A stretch of 64,000 bases of DNA, taken from positions 62,001 through 126,000 of the forward strand of contig NZ_JACHTD010000008.1 in NCBI RefSeq assembly GCF_014145665.1, read 5' to 3'. Below are positions 8,590 through 16,480 of this stretch, in pieces (positions within the stretch are counted from its first letter, which is position 1; the number at the start of each line of letters is the position of its first letter). The position numbers and the translations under genes were made by a program. The notes beneath the pieces were generated by a model, which was not told the origin of the DNA, did not search any database, and worked only from the letters and a program-made list of their open reading frames with translations. Origin of the DNA: Myroides sp. NP-2 (lineage in GTDB: Bacteria; Bacteroidota; Bacteroidia; Flavobacteriales; Flavobacteriaceae).

Positions 8590-9236
8590 TTTTTTAACAA
8601 AATGTTTTACTTTGCTTAAGAATTTGTTTCAGGAAGCTTAAAATGAATGTTGAATTAAGGTTGAGAAACAAGGACAACGTTCTTGCTGTATTGTGAATGT
8701 TACAATCCCTAATCGCCCTGTTTACATGGAATAGTCCCAAATTTAGTACAGCATATCGCTCAGGTTCGCATTCCATTGGAGATACTAATGCGAAAAGAAA
8801 AGAGACGAATCGACTGAGCGTAGTGACTTCTAAGAAAAAAGGGGAGGAGATCTCTAAAAGTATAGAAGACCTAGAATAAAGGAAGGATGATCGCGCAGGA
8901 GGGGACGATATAGGTACAGAAATAGCCATATAAAAAGTGATAGCATTGTGTGTAAGCAATGCCAATATAAAATCAATTCTAAGACTAGAGTTCTAACCGA
9001 GTTCTTTGTTAATGCAGCTAGGCTTAATTAAGCCAAACTGCGCCAGAGGAGAATAGGTGAGATGCGTACAATAGTTTTATCAGTTTTGAATTGTATTCAG
9101 GCGATGACCTAACCTTGTCGCCTGATTTTGTAAGACAAGAGATGACGTTTAGTCTATGAATAAATTTTTTGTTTTAATTGTTTTGAACACTCATTGAAAT
9201 TCTAACCTAATTTGATGAGTGAGTTTTTTGGGAAAG
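8590..9236. other. Long intergenic region without a convincing gene
   Basis: About 650 bases lacking a recognisable protein gene. Two overlapping antisense frames (123 and 60 codons) have no signal or family features. About 8795-8885 is strikingly purine-rich on the plus strand. From about 9000 there are several inverted repeats suggestive of a structured RNA, listed separately. Confidence 0.5.
9011..9229 (+). ncRNA. Candidate structured RNA (orientation tentative)
   Basis: Contains a nested hairpin (GCAG 9014-9017, GGCTTAATTAAGCC 9021-9034, CTGC 9038-9041) and an 8-bp stem TCAGGCGA 9097-9104 / TCGCCTGA 9118-9125. An alternative stem, CTTGTC 9114-9119 / GACAAG 9134-9139, overlaps the right arm and so would compete with it. 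A terminator-like hairpin CACTCAT / ATGAGTG with a long loop is followed by six Ts near 9223-9228. No known RNA family was recognised and no consensus promoter was found, so this is only a candidate. Confidence 0.3.
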
Positions 9237-9267
9237 AAAAAGGTCAGCGATTGCTGACCTTTTTTTA
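9237..9267 (-). terminator. Terminator of the FMN glutamate-synthase-like gene
   Basis: Stem AGGTCAGC / GCTGACCT with flanking A5 and T7, just beyond the stop codon of the minus-strand gene. Confidence 0.85.
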
Positions 9268-9288
9268 TTTTGATAAGTTTGGTTATGA

Positions 9289-10842
9289 TTACGCTTTTTT
9301 GCGCGTATCTAATTCGCCAAAATACATTTCTTGGAAACTCTTTGTAACCCCGTGATCCACGCGTTTATGGAAGGTTCTAGGGTCAATTTCGCTTGGTTTT
9401 TCATATCCAACAGCGCTGATGAATTCACCTAAAGCTTTCATTGTGTTTTTGTGGAAGTTCGCCACGCGCATTCTCTTGTCTGTAACATCTAACGCTTTGT
9501 ATAGCGTTTCGTCTTGAGTTGCAATACCTACTGGACAGTGACCACTATCACATTGTAAAGCTTGAATACAACCCAATGCAAACATCATTCCACGAGCACT
9601 GTAACATGCATCAGCACCTAATGCCATCGTTTTTGCAATATCGAATGCAGAGATAATTCTACCTGAAGCTAAAAGTCTAATTTTACCTCTTAACCCATTT
9701 TCGATTAATGTTTTGTTTGCGAATACTAAAGCATCGTTTAACGCCATACCCATATAGTCAATAAACTCTAATGGAGCAGCTCCTGTTCCTCCTTCAGCAC
9801 CGTCAATAGTAATGAAGTCTGGAGTAATACCCGTTTGCTTCATTGCGTCCACAATAGCTAAAAATTCATCTTTGCGTCCAATACAGATTTTAAATCCAAC
9901 TGGTTTTCCATTGGATAATTTTCTCATTCTAGCTAAGAATTGAACTAGCTCTACTGGATTTGAAAAAGCAGTATGTCCTGAGGGCGAGTGAACTGTTGTA
10001 TGCGGTGTAATACTTCTAATTGCAGCAATTTCAACTGTATTTTTCTCAGCAGGTAGCAATCCTCCATGTCCTGGTTTTGCTCCTTGTGAAAGTTTTAACT
10101 CAATCATTTTTACCTCTGGGTAATTCGAACGTTCTTCAAACAATGCATCGCTGAAAAAACCTTTCTCATCGCGACAACCGAAGTATCCCGTACCAATTTG
10201 CCAAATTAAATCTCCTCCTGAACGGTGGTATTGACTTATTCCTCCTTCACCCGTGTTATGTGCAAATCCACCGATTTTAGCCCCTTCATTTAAAGCCGTA
10301 ATCGCCTTTTTACTCAATGCACCATAACTCATTGCACTAATATTGTATATGCTCGCACTATAAGGTTGCTTACAGTCGTCGCCTCCAATCAATGTTCTGA
10401 AGTTCGAATCTGTTACGTGTTTTGGGTAAACAGAGTGGGCCGCCCATTCGTAGCCAATGCGATTTGCATCGTCTTGCATACCAAATGATACGGTTTGCTT
10501 CTCATTTTTTGCTCTTTGATAAACAATCGAACGCTCACGACGGTTAAAAGGTTTACCATCTAATTCCCCCTCCCAAAAATACTGACGCATCTCTGGACGA
10601 ATGGATTCGAACATATATCTAAAACGCGCAAATAAAGGATAGTTTTTACGAATCGTATGTTTATTTTGGATTAAATCATAGATTGTCAAATATGTAAGAA
10701 TTCCTGAGATTACGAGATTAACAATGCTAGCTGTTGATTGATAAAGAGCGAAAGTTGTAATAGAATACAATACGTATATCACAACTAATGCTATGGTCAA
10801 TTGGCCAAATGTAAATCGATTAAAAAACTTTTTGTGAAACAT
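9289..10842 (-). CDS. FMN-binding glutamate synthase-related membrane protein
   Basis: A 517-residue protein with two N-terminal hydrophobic segments (about 13-28 and 33-52) followed by the FMN-binding TIM-barrel of the glutamate synthase large subunit. Signatures are YNISAMSYGALSKKAITALNEGA, NTGEGGISQYH, KLSQGAKPGHGGLLP, TIDGAEGGTGAAP and a Cys cluster CIQALQCDSGHCPVGIAT. There is no N-terminal glutaminase domain, so it is not a complete GltB; YerD-like proteins share this layout and their physiological reaction is not established. A TACCTTTG box lies about 130 nt upstream, giving a long AT-rich leader without a recognised element. Confidence 0.88.
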   Translation of the reverse strand: MFHKKFFNRFTFGQLTIALVVIYVLYSITTFALYQSTASIVNLVISGILTYLTIYDLIQNKHTIRKNYPLFARFRYMFESIRPEMRQYFWEGELDGKPFNRRERSIVYQRAKNEKQTVSFGMQDDANRIGYEWAAHSVYPKHVTDSNFRTLIGGDDCKQPYSASIYNISAMSYGALSKKAITALNEGAKIGGFAHNTGEGGISQYHRSGGDLIWQIGTGYFGCRDEKGFFSDALFEERSNYPEVKMIELKLSQGAKPGHGGLLPAEKNTVEIAAIRSITPHTTVHSPSGHTAFSNPVELVQFLARMRKLSNGKPVGFKICIGRKDEFLAIVDAMKQTGITPDFITIDGAEGGTGAAPLEFIDYMGMALNDALVFANKTLIENGLRGKIRLLASGRIISAFDIAKTMALGADACYSARGMMFALGCIQALQCDSGHCPVGIATQDETLYKALDVTDKRMRVANFHKNTMKALGEFISAVGYEKPSEIDPRTFHKRVDHGVTKSFQEMYFGELDTRKKA

Positions 10843-11166
10843 AAATCTAAAATTTAGTGCAATCTTTTTGTTGTCTAGTTTGTAATGTTAATGGTTTAAA
10901 AATAGGGTGAATAGGTTGTAATTACTAGCTTTTTGCTTAGTGAAAAACAAAATGTAAAATCACTTCTATCGAAAGCAAAGGTAGTAAAGATTTTGAATTT
11001 AAAAGATTTTTATAATTATTATTTTGATAAGATTAAGCTATAAAAATGCTAATATGATAATTTTATCAAGATTGAGTGAATAATTTTTATGTAATTTTCT
11101 ATACTGCTGTATAAAATGTAATCTTTGTTCTTTTTTATTACTATAAATGTGAATGGATGTGCAGTT
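10843..11166. other. AT-rich intergenic region
   Basis: About 324 bases between two minus-strand genes. It holds the probable promoter box of the FMN protein gene at 10976-10983 and the roughly 130-nt leader. Further right there is only AT-rich sequence with an imperfect TGATAA / TTATCA inverted repeat around 11020-11070. No gene or clear terminator for the channel gene was seen. Confidence 0.5.
10976..10983 (-). promoter_or_regulatory. -7 promoter box of the FMN protein gene
   Basis: TACCTTTG on the minus strand; no clear TTG at -33 spacing. Confidence 0.45.
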
Positions 11167-12384
11167 TTATAGGTATAATTGAAATTTATATATACTGTGT
11201 TTACCACTGATGCGATAGGCTAGGAAACAAGCAAGTGCTGCATAGATAAGTATTTCACCACCAAATAATTCACCTGCCATACAGATACAAGCGAGTGGCG
11301 TTTTTGTAGCACCAGCAAAGACAGCGACAAAGCCCAAAGCAGCAAGAAACCCAATCGGCACTTGGAGGTAAATGCCTAAAAAGCTGCCTAAGGTCGCTCC
11401 AATAAAAAAGAGAGGCGTGACTTCACCTCCTTTGAAGCCTGTTCCTAAAGTCAGTGCAGTGAATAGAATTTTAAGTAAAAAAACCGAATAGGCTTGAGTA
11501 TGTGCAAATGAATCAACTATTGTTTCAATGCCCAAACCTAAAAATCGAGGATCTCGAATCATCCAATATAACCCCAACAGTACGATCCCACCTATAAAGG
11601 GACGCAAAGGCGGATAGACTATTACTTTTGTTGTCCAGTGAGCAACAGCATCCGTTGCTTTGACAAATACGATAGCCGTAAACCCAAAGAGTAATCCCGC
11701 TAGGCATACTTTCAACAAGGTGAGGAGGTCGAAGTTAGGAAGTGCATCCACGGTATAAACAGTATGGCTAATGCCCCAACTAAGACAAACCCAATGCGAT
11801 AGGAATGCGGTTGCAACTACAGGTAGTATATGCTTGTATTGTATGCGACCGACAACCATGAGCTCTAAGGCAAATAAAGCGCCAGCCAAAGGAGTGCCAA
11901 ATACAGATGCAAAACCGCCTGAAATCCCCATAAGCAATAGCGCTTGTCGGTCAAAGGTCCCGAGTTTAAAAAGTCGCATAAATTGAGCTGCAATCGCACC
12001 TCCCATTTGAACAGCTGTACCCTCTCTACCAGCTGAACCTCCGAATAAATGCGTAATCCATGTACCCACAAGCACAAGGGGAGCTAGCTTTAAAGGAATG
12101 CTTTCTGCTGGATGATGGTATGCCTGAATGAGTAAGTTGTTTCCCTTATTGGCTGTGCCTCCCATATAGTGATATAAGACACCTACAAATAGACCGCCCA
12201 AAGGCAATCCCAAGAGCCATAGGGGATGTTCCATTCGCGTGGCAGTAACCCAATCGAGAATAAAGAGGAAAAGTGCTGAAGATGTGCCAACCAATCCACC
12301 GATAACCACACTCATAAATAACCAGAGAAACGGTTTACTCAGGTGGTGTAATAGAAAGTCTTTTGTTTTTTTAATTGTATGCAT
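11167..12384 (-). CDS. CLC-family channel/antiporter, probable fluoride exporter (CLC-F type)
   Basis: A 405-residue polytopic membrane protein of the CLC family. The gating-glutamate motif is GSAGREGTAVQMGGAIA, with GREGT instead of the GREGP of chloride CLCs. The segment usually GSGIPE reads TANKGNNLLIQAYH, as in fluoride/proton antiporters. Further motifs are ISGGFASVFGTPLAGALFALE and GTGFKGGEVTPLFFIGATLG. Fluoride export is inferred from these replacements and, independently, from a fluoride riboswitch in the leader. Located in the cytoplasmic membrane; predicted to lower cytosolic fluoride. Its promoter overlaps the terminator of the neighbouring DUF3276 gene. Confidence 0.9.
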   Translation of the reverse strand: MHTIKKTKDFLLHHLSKPFLWLFMSVVIGGLVGTSSALFLFILDWVTATRMEHPLWLLGLPLGGLFVGVLYHYMGGTANKGNNLLIQAYHHPAESIPLKLAPLVLVGTWITHLFGGSAGREGTAVQMGGAIAAQFMRLFKLGTFDRQALLLMGISGGFASVFGTPLAGALFALELMVVGRIQYKHILPVVATAFLSHWVCLSWGISHTVYTVDALPNFDLLTLLKVCLAGLLFGFTAIVFVKATDAVAHWTTKVIVYPPLRPFIGGIVLLGLYWMIRDPRFLGLGIETIVDSFAHTQAYSVFLLKILFTALTLGTGFKGGEVTPLFFIGATLGSFLGIYLQVPIGFLAALGFVAVFAGATKTPLACICMAGELFGGEILIYAALACFLAYRISGKHSIYKFQLYL

Positions 12385-12414
12385 AACGATCTGGTATAGA
12401 TAATAAAACTATAG

Positions 12415-12469
12415 TATACTAGACGTCATCAGCTACTTAGGCGGTTCAAGGCAGACATCATTGCCCTAG
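12415..12469 (-). promoter_or_regulatory. Fluoride riboswitch (crcB motif)
   Basis: Read on the minus strand, the leader has the crcB RNA order. GGGCA and TGCC form P2 around the loop GATGTC; next come AACCGCC and a short P3 region, then GCTGATGACGTCTA. The loop GATGTC can pair with GACGTC (one U-G pair), the pseudoknot that frames the fluoride site. The element starts directly after the predicted transcription start and lies about 30 nt upstream of a CLC-F gene, a known partner. The following TAGTATACTA palindrome may be part of the expression platform. Confidence 0.85.
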
Positions 12470-12477
12470 TGATCGTA

Positions 12478-12485
12478 CAAAGGTA
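12478..12485 (-). promoter_or_regulatory. -7 promoter box of the riboswitch-CLC transcript
   Basis: TACCTTTG on the minus strand, with a TTG about 18 nt upstream inside the adjacent terminator hairpin. Confidence 0.6.
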
Positions 12486-12488
12486 AAA

Positions 12489-12519
12489 AAAAAGTTCAAC
12501 TCAAGGAGTTGAACTTTTT
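12489..12519. terminator. Bidirectional terminator downstream of the DUF3276 gene
   Basis: Perfect 14-bp stem AAAAAGTTCAACTC / GAGTTGAACTTTTT with a three-base loop. Confidence 0.9.
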
Positions 12520-12540
12520 ATTATTTTGTTATCGAGTAGA

Positions 12541-12906
12541 TTAAATATCATCAAATTCTACATCTGTGAAATTATTCAATGAATCAGATTCTTCTTTTTG
12601 ATATTCTTTTTTGAAATCTTTTTGGTGTCTTTCCGAAATTACTTCTTCTCCTTTGTGGTTCACTACATATTCAGTCATTTCATCTAAGATATCTTTAAAT
12701 GCTGTGAAATCTTCTTTGTACAAGTAGATTTTGTGTTTTTTGAAGTGAAAAGATCCATCATCTTCTGTGAATTTTTTACTTTCAGTTACGGTTATGTAGT
12801 AATCATCTGCCTTAGTAGCTCTTACATCAAAGAAATAAGTTCTTCTACCCGCTCTCAGTACTTTTGAGAAAATCTCTTCTTTTTCTAACATTTCGTTATC
12901 TCTCAT
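12541..12906 (-). CDS. DUF3276 (Pur-alpha-like) nucleic-acid-binding protein
   Basis: A 121-residue protein from the ATG at 12906, which has AGAAGG a few bases upstream; the longer frame adds 14 residues without family resemblance. The core EEIFSKVLRAGRRTYFFDVRATKADDYYITVTESKK, followed by KHKIYLYKEDF, is the Pur-alpha-like fold of DUF3276. It is near-universal in Bacteroidota and related to the Borrelia regulator BpuR, which binds DNA and RNA. The tail is acidic. It lies about 75 nt downstream of the ABC exporter gene on the same strand. The target is unknown. Confidence 0.88.
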   Translation of the reverse strand: MRDNEMLEKEEIFSKVLRAGRRTYFFDVRATKADDYYITVTESKKFTEDDGSFHFKKHKIYLYKEDFTAFKDILDEMTEYVVNHKGEEVISERHQKDFKKEYQKEESDSLNNFTDVEFDDI

Positions 12907-12980
12907 AATCCTTCTATCAATTAATTGATTTGTATATATAGCTTTCAAAAGTCTAAAAAAAATCCTAATAAACCAACTTT

Positions 12981-14732
12981 TTACACTATTTCTTTTTCTT
13001 TCAATTGTTTTTCATGTAACTCCGCATAATATCCTTCTTGATCGATTAATGTATCGTGTGTACCGGCCTGAATGATACGGCCTTGATCCAAGACAATAAT
13101 CTGATCGGCGTTTTTAGCAGATGAAATTCGATGGGTCACAATCAGGGTCGTAATATGCTTGCTGTGTTGTTCTAAATGTTTGAGGATACGCTCTTCTGTT
13201 TCCGTGTCAACAGCAGATAATGCGTCGTCTAACAACAGAATTGGGGCGTCTTTTATCAAGGCTCTAGCAATGGAAACACGTTGTTTTTGCCCTCCTGAAA
13301 GTGTCAGCCCGCGTTCACCTAGTACAGTTTCGTATCCGTGCTCAAATTGCTCAATATTGTGATGTACCACCGCCTTTTTTGCCGCATCGACAATTTCTTC
13401 CATAGTCGCATCTTCTTTTCCGAAGCGAATATTATTGCTTATAGTGTCAGAAAACAAAAACGAATCCTGTGGAACAACTGCTACATTACGCCTTAGATCT
13501 CGCAGGTTGCAATCTTCTATCGGAGTTCCATCTAACAGAATCTGCCCCTGATCAATGTTGTACATGCGACTAATAAGCGAAAGTAACGTACTCTTTCCAG
13601 ATCCCGTCTTTCCCAAAATAGCAAGTGTTTCTCCTTTTTTTAAGGAAAAGGAAACATCTTGTAAAGCGACAATTCCCGTGTCAGGGTAGGTAAACGACAC
13701 TCGGTCGAAGACGATATTTCCCTTGATTTCCGTAGGGTTGGGATTGGTATTGTATATCTCTGGCTTCACGTTTAAAAATTCGTTGATTCGCTTTTGAGAA
13801 GCTTCCGCTTCCTGAATCATAGACGAAATCCATCCCAAAGAAGCAACAGGCCAAGTTAGCATGTTGATGTAGAGAATGAATTGAGCAATCACCCCAATAT
13901 CGGGTAACTTACCATTGAAATACAGAATAGAACCAATGGTGATGACAATCAAATTACTCATCCCAATTAACAATATCATCAATGGACCAATTAAGGCCCC
14001 TGTTTTTGCAAGTTTTAGCGATTTCTCTTTGCTACTTTGTGTGAGTTCTTCAAATTCTTCCACTTTTTTCTTCTCAATCGCATAGGCCTTGATCACGCGC
14101 ATGCCCGAGAAAATCTCTTGTGTGAAGGTTGATAAAACAGATAAATTTTGCTGAAAGATTAAACTGCGCTCGTTGATTTGTTTGCTGAGTTTAAATATAA
14201 AATACCCCAATAAAGGCAACGGAAGCAATGAGTATAGCGTCAGCTGAGGCGAAATGATGTACATTTGGGTTAATACCACGGCAAAACGAATAAGCGTATT
14301 GATGGAATACATCACCGCAGGTCCTACATATTGTCGCACTTTTCCTACATCTTCGCTGATTCTATTCATCAAATCACCTGTGCGATTTTGCTTGTAAAAA
14401 CTCTGGGTAAGAACCTCATAGTGCTTAAAAACATCATTTTTAAGATCAAATTCAATATGACGAGACATAACAATCAACGTCTGACGCATCAAAAATGTTA
14501 GAAAACCCGCAATAAGCGTGGTAACCAATATCCAAAAAATGTTCGATAATAACAGTTCTGTTACCGTTTCTTTGTCAAAAGCAGTGAGTTGCTCCAAAAT
14601 GCGAATGGAATCTCCTACTAGTTTTGGCGTGTATAACGTAAAGATCTGGGCTACAATGGTAATAATTACCCCAGTTAAAAAGTGATACTTATATTTAAAA
14701 AAATATTTATTTAAGGACTGTAAAGCGCGCAT
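12981..14732 (-). CDS. MsbA/LmrA-like ABC exporter, fused permease and ATPase
   Basis: A 583-residue half-transporter that would work as a homodimer in the inner membrane. Residues 1-310 carry six transmembrane helices, including the coupling segment QNRTGDLMNRISEDVGKVRQ. Residues 340-575 form the nucleotide-binding domain with Walker A GKTGSGKST, the signature LSGGQKQR, Walker B ILLLDDALSAVD and the switch His in VTHR. The substrate (lipid, peptide or drug) cannot be deduced. The leader holds a TATATTTG box at 14809-14816 and a 25-codon frame with a strong AAAGGAG ribosome site that overlaps this gene's start. Confidence 0.92.
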   Translation of the reverse strand: MRALQSLNKYFFKYKYHFLTGVIITIVAQIFTLYTPKLVGDSIRILEQLTAFDKETVTELLLSNIFWILVTTLIAGFLTFLMRQTLIVMSRHIEFDLKNDVFKHYEVLTQSFYKQNRTGDLMNRISEDVGKVRQYVGPAVMYSINTLIRFAVVLTQMYIISPQLTLYSLLPLPLLGYFIFKLSKQINERSLIFQQNLSVLSTFTQEIFSGMRVIKAYAIEKKKVEEFEELTQSSKEKSLKLAKTGALIGPLMILLIGMSNLIVITIGSILYFNGKLPDIGVIAQFILYINMLTWPVASLGWISSMIQEAEASQKRINEFLNVKPEIYNTNPNPTEIKGNIVFDRVSFTYPDTGIVALQDVSFSLKKGETLAILGKTGSGKSTLLSLISRMYNIDQGQILLDGTPIEDCNLRDLRRNVAVVPQDSFLFSDTISNNIRFGKEDATMEEIVDAAKKAVVHHNIEQFEHGYETVLGERGLTLSGGQKQRVSIARALIKDAPILLLDDALSAVDTETEERILKHLEQHSKHITTLIVTHRISSAKNADQIIVLDQGRIIQAGTHDTLIDQEGYYAELHEKQLKEKEIV

Positions 14733-14808
14733 AGTTTGTTTGTCTAGTCTTGCAAAGTAAGAAAAAAGATGGCGATAAAACCATTTCTGCTCCTTTTTAA
14801 AGGATAGG

Positions 14809-14816
14809 CAAATATA
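14809..14816 (-). promoter_or_regulatory. -7 promoter box of the ABC exporter gene
   Basis: TATATTTG on the minus strand, about 77 nt upstream of the ATG. Confidence 0.45.
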
Positions 14817-14980
14817 AACTATTATTCTTTTTTGATGGGAAAAGGATCGGAGAAATGTAAGCGCGCCCTCTTTCGATTATTACAGGTTACACACTCAGGT
14901 ATAATACATAGAAGTGTTAAAAATAAACTAATATAAAATTAAAAATAATTTAATAAGGTAGATCGTCAGCAAAAAACAAA

Positions 14981-14988
14981 TATATTTG
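14981..14988 (+). promoter_or_regulatory. -7 promoter box of the lysC-lysA leader
   Basis: TATATTTG, 22 nt upstream of the leader-peptide ATG. It lies inside an inverted repeat CAGCAAA / TTTGCTG that could be an operator. Confidence 0.5.
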
Positions 14989-15010
14989 CTGAGTTAAAAG
15001 AAAAGAAAAT

Positions 15011-15067
15011 ATGTACACAATCGTTATAAAAAAGGGGAAAAAGCTTAGCTTACGTCAATTGTCGTGA
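15011..15067 (+). CDS. Candidate lysine leader peptide
   Basis: An 18-codon frame, MYTIVIKKGKKLSLRQLS, starting about 22 nt after a TATATTTG box and ending 36 nt before an intrinsic terminator. The terminator in turn lies 14 nt before the aspartokinase start. Four of the 18 residues are lysine, in two adjacent pairs (15029-15034 and 15038-15043), and lysine is the end product of the operon. This is the arrangement of a transcription-attenuation leader: ribosome stalling on Lys codons would report lysine shortage. It is a prediction from position and composition; no homologue was consulted. Confidence 0.6.
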   Translation: MYTIVIKKGKKLSLRQLS

Positions 15068-15103
15068 GGAAAGTCCTTTTTTTTATAATCGAATAAAATA
15101 ACA

Positions 15104-15137
15104 AGGGGTTTGTCATGACGACAAACCCCTTTTTTTA
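15104..15137 (+). terminator. Intrinsic terminator within the lysC leader (attenuator)
   Basis: Perfect 11-bp stem AGGGGTTTGTC (15104-15114) / GACAAACCCCT (15120-15130), five-base loop and seven Ts, all upstream of lysC on its own strand. The leader segment TTGTCGT at 15059-15065, over the leader stop codon, can pair with ACGACAA at 15118-15124. AAAAAAGGGG over the Lys codons (15028-15037) can pair with CCCCTTTTTT. Together they form a possible antiterminator. Confidence 0.8.
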
Positions 15138-15150
15138 TAAAAATCACAGG

Positions 15151-16470
15151 ATGAAAGTTTTAAAATTTGGAGGGACTTCTGTTGGAAGCCCAGCGCGATT
15201 CGAAAAGTTATGGCCCATTATTCAATCTCAATCCACGGATAAGCACCTGATTGTGCTCTCTGCAGTTGCTGGTACAACGAATGCATTGGTTGAGATTGCC
15301 GCCCAGTATACCCAAGGAAATGTGTTTCAAGCACAGGAACTCATTCAAGAATTAATAGGCAAATACGAAGATTTTGTCTTAGAATTGTTTGTGACAGAAA
15401 AAGGGAAACTCGAGGGGAACCAACTAATACATCATCATTTTAATTTGTTGATTGCTTTGGGCGATGATTTATTTACGACTGCCGAATCGCGCTTAGTTTT
15501 AGCTCAAGGCGAACTGCTGTCGACTGCTTTGTTTCACCGTTATTTGCAGGAAAAAGGTATAAGGTCGGTCTTGCTCCCAGCACTGGAATTTATGCGTATG
15601 AATGAAGACAACGAACCCGATTTGCCGTATATCAAACAGCGATTGGAGCAGATGATGACTTCCTATGTTACAGATACGATGTTTATCACCCAAGGGTTTA
15701 TTTGTAGAAATGCCTTTGGCGAGGTAGATAATTTAAGACGAGGAGGATCTGACTACACGGCTTCTCTAGTTGGGGCTGCTTTAGCAGTGGAAGAAATTCA
15801 AATTTGGACGGATATTGATGGGTTTCACAACAATGACCCCCGCTGTGTTTCGCATACCAAACCGATTGCTCATCTGAGTTTTGACGAGGCAGCGGAATTG
15901 GCGTATTTCGGAGCGAAAATCCTACATCCCCAGAGCGTTTTTCCAGCGCAAAAAGCCAATATTCCCGTGCGTTTACTCGATACGATGCATATTGAGGTCC
16001 CAGGGACATTGATCTCCTCTCGCTTTGATCACGACGATGAAATTGTTGCCGTCGCTGCAAAGGATGAGATTACTGCTATTCGCATTTATTCCTCTCGTAT
16101 GTTGCTTGCCTATGGGTTTCTTAGACGCGTTTTTGAAGTTTTTGAACGCTATAAAACGCCCATTGATATGATCACTACTTCCGAAGTAGCCGTGTCTTTA
16201 ACGATTGATAAGACTACACATTTGAATGAAATTATTGCAGAACTCAATCACTTTGGCAGTGTAGAAGTGGATGAAAATCAGACTATTGTTTGTGTTGTTG
16301 GGGATTTTAAGCGCAATAAAAATGGCTATGCCACTATCGTATCTGAAGCAGTTAAACACATTCCAATCCGCATGATTTCTTATGGAGGAAGCGAACACAA
16401 TATTTCGCTACTCCTTCCTTCAGCCTATAAAATTGAAGCATTACGCGCTTTACATCATCGCTTATTTTAA
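15151..16470 (+). CDS. lysC: Aspartokinase (monofunctional)
   Basis: A 439-residue aspartate kinase, first step from aspartate to lysine, diaminopimelate, threonine and methionine. It shows the N-terminal KFGGTSVG motif, the RGGSDYTASLVGAAL segment and IWTDIDGFHNNDPR of the kinase domain, then a C-terminal regulatory region with ACT-like sequence (RIYSSRMLLAYGFLRRVFEVF). The ATG at 15151 is used because the longer frame (15115) begins inside the terminator loop; TCACAGG precedes it. No homoserine dehydrogenase domain is fused. lysA follows 10 nt after the stop, and the leader suggests lysine control. Confidence 0.95.
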   Translation: MKVLKFGGTSVGSPARFEKLWPIIQSQSTDKHLIVLSAVAGTTNALVEIAAQYTQGNVFQAQELIQELIGKYEDFVLELFVTEKGKLEGNQLIHHHFNLLIALGDDLFTTAESRLVLAQGELLSTALFHRYLQEKGIRSVLLPALEFMRMNEDNEPDLPYIKQRLEQMMTSYVTDTMFITQGFICRNAFGEVDNLRRGGSDYTASLVGAALAVEEIQIWTDIDGFHNNDPRCVSHTKPIAHLSFDEAAELAYFGAKILHPQSVFPAQKANIPVRLLDTMHIEVPGTLISSRFDHDDEIVAVAAKDEITAIRIYSSRMLLAYGFLRRVFEVFERYKTPIDMITTSEVAVSLTIDKTTHLNEIIAELNHFGSVEVDENQTIVCVVGDFKRNKNGYATIVSEAVKHIPIRMISYGGSEHNISLLLPSAYKIEALRALHHRLF

Positions 16471-16480
16471 AGATATACCT

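Noticed and set aside
8594-8965. 123-codon minus-strand frame and the 60-codon frame on the plus strand in the same place
   Set aside because: Ser/Leu-rich or charged low-information sequence, no domain, no promoter box, and the two overlap each other antisense.
15063-15076. GTGAGGAAAGTCC resembling the P4 signature of RNase P RNA
   Set aside because: No other RNase P helices or the 3' P4 partner are nearby, and the sequence lies inside the short lysC leader followed by Ts.
14990-15150. Lysine riboswitch (L-box) upstream of lysC
   Set aside because: The leader is too short and lacks the conserved five-helix core; the leader peptide with Lys codons and a terminator fits better.
15115-15150. 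12-residue N-terminal extension of aspartokinase
   Set aside because: It begins in the loop of the terminator hairpin; the family start is the ATG at 15151.
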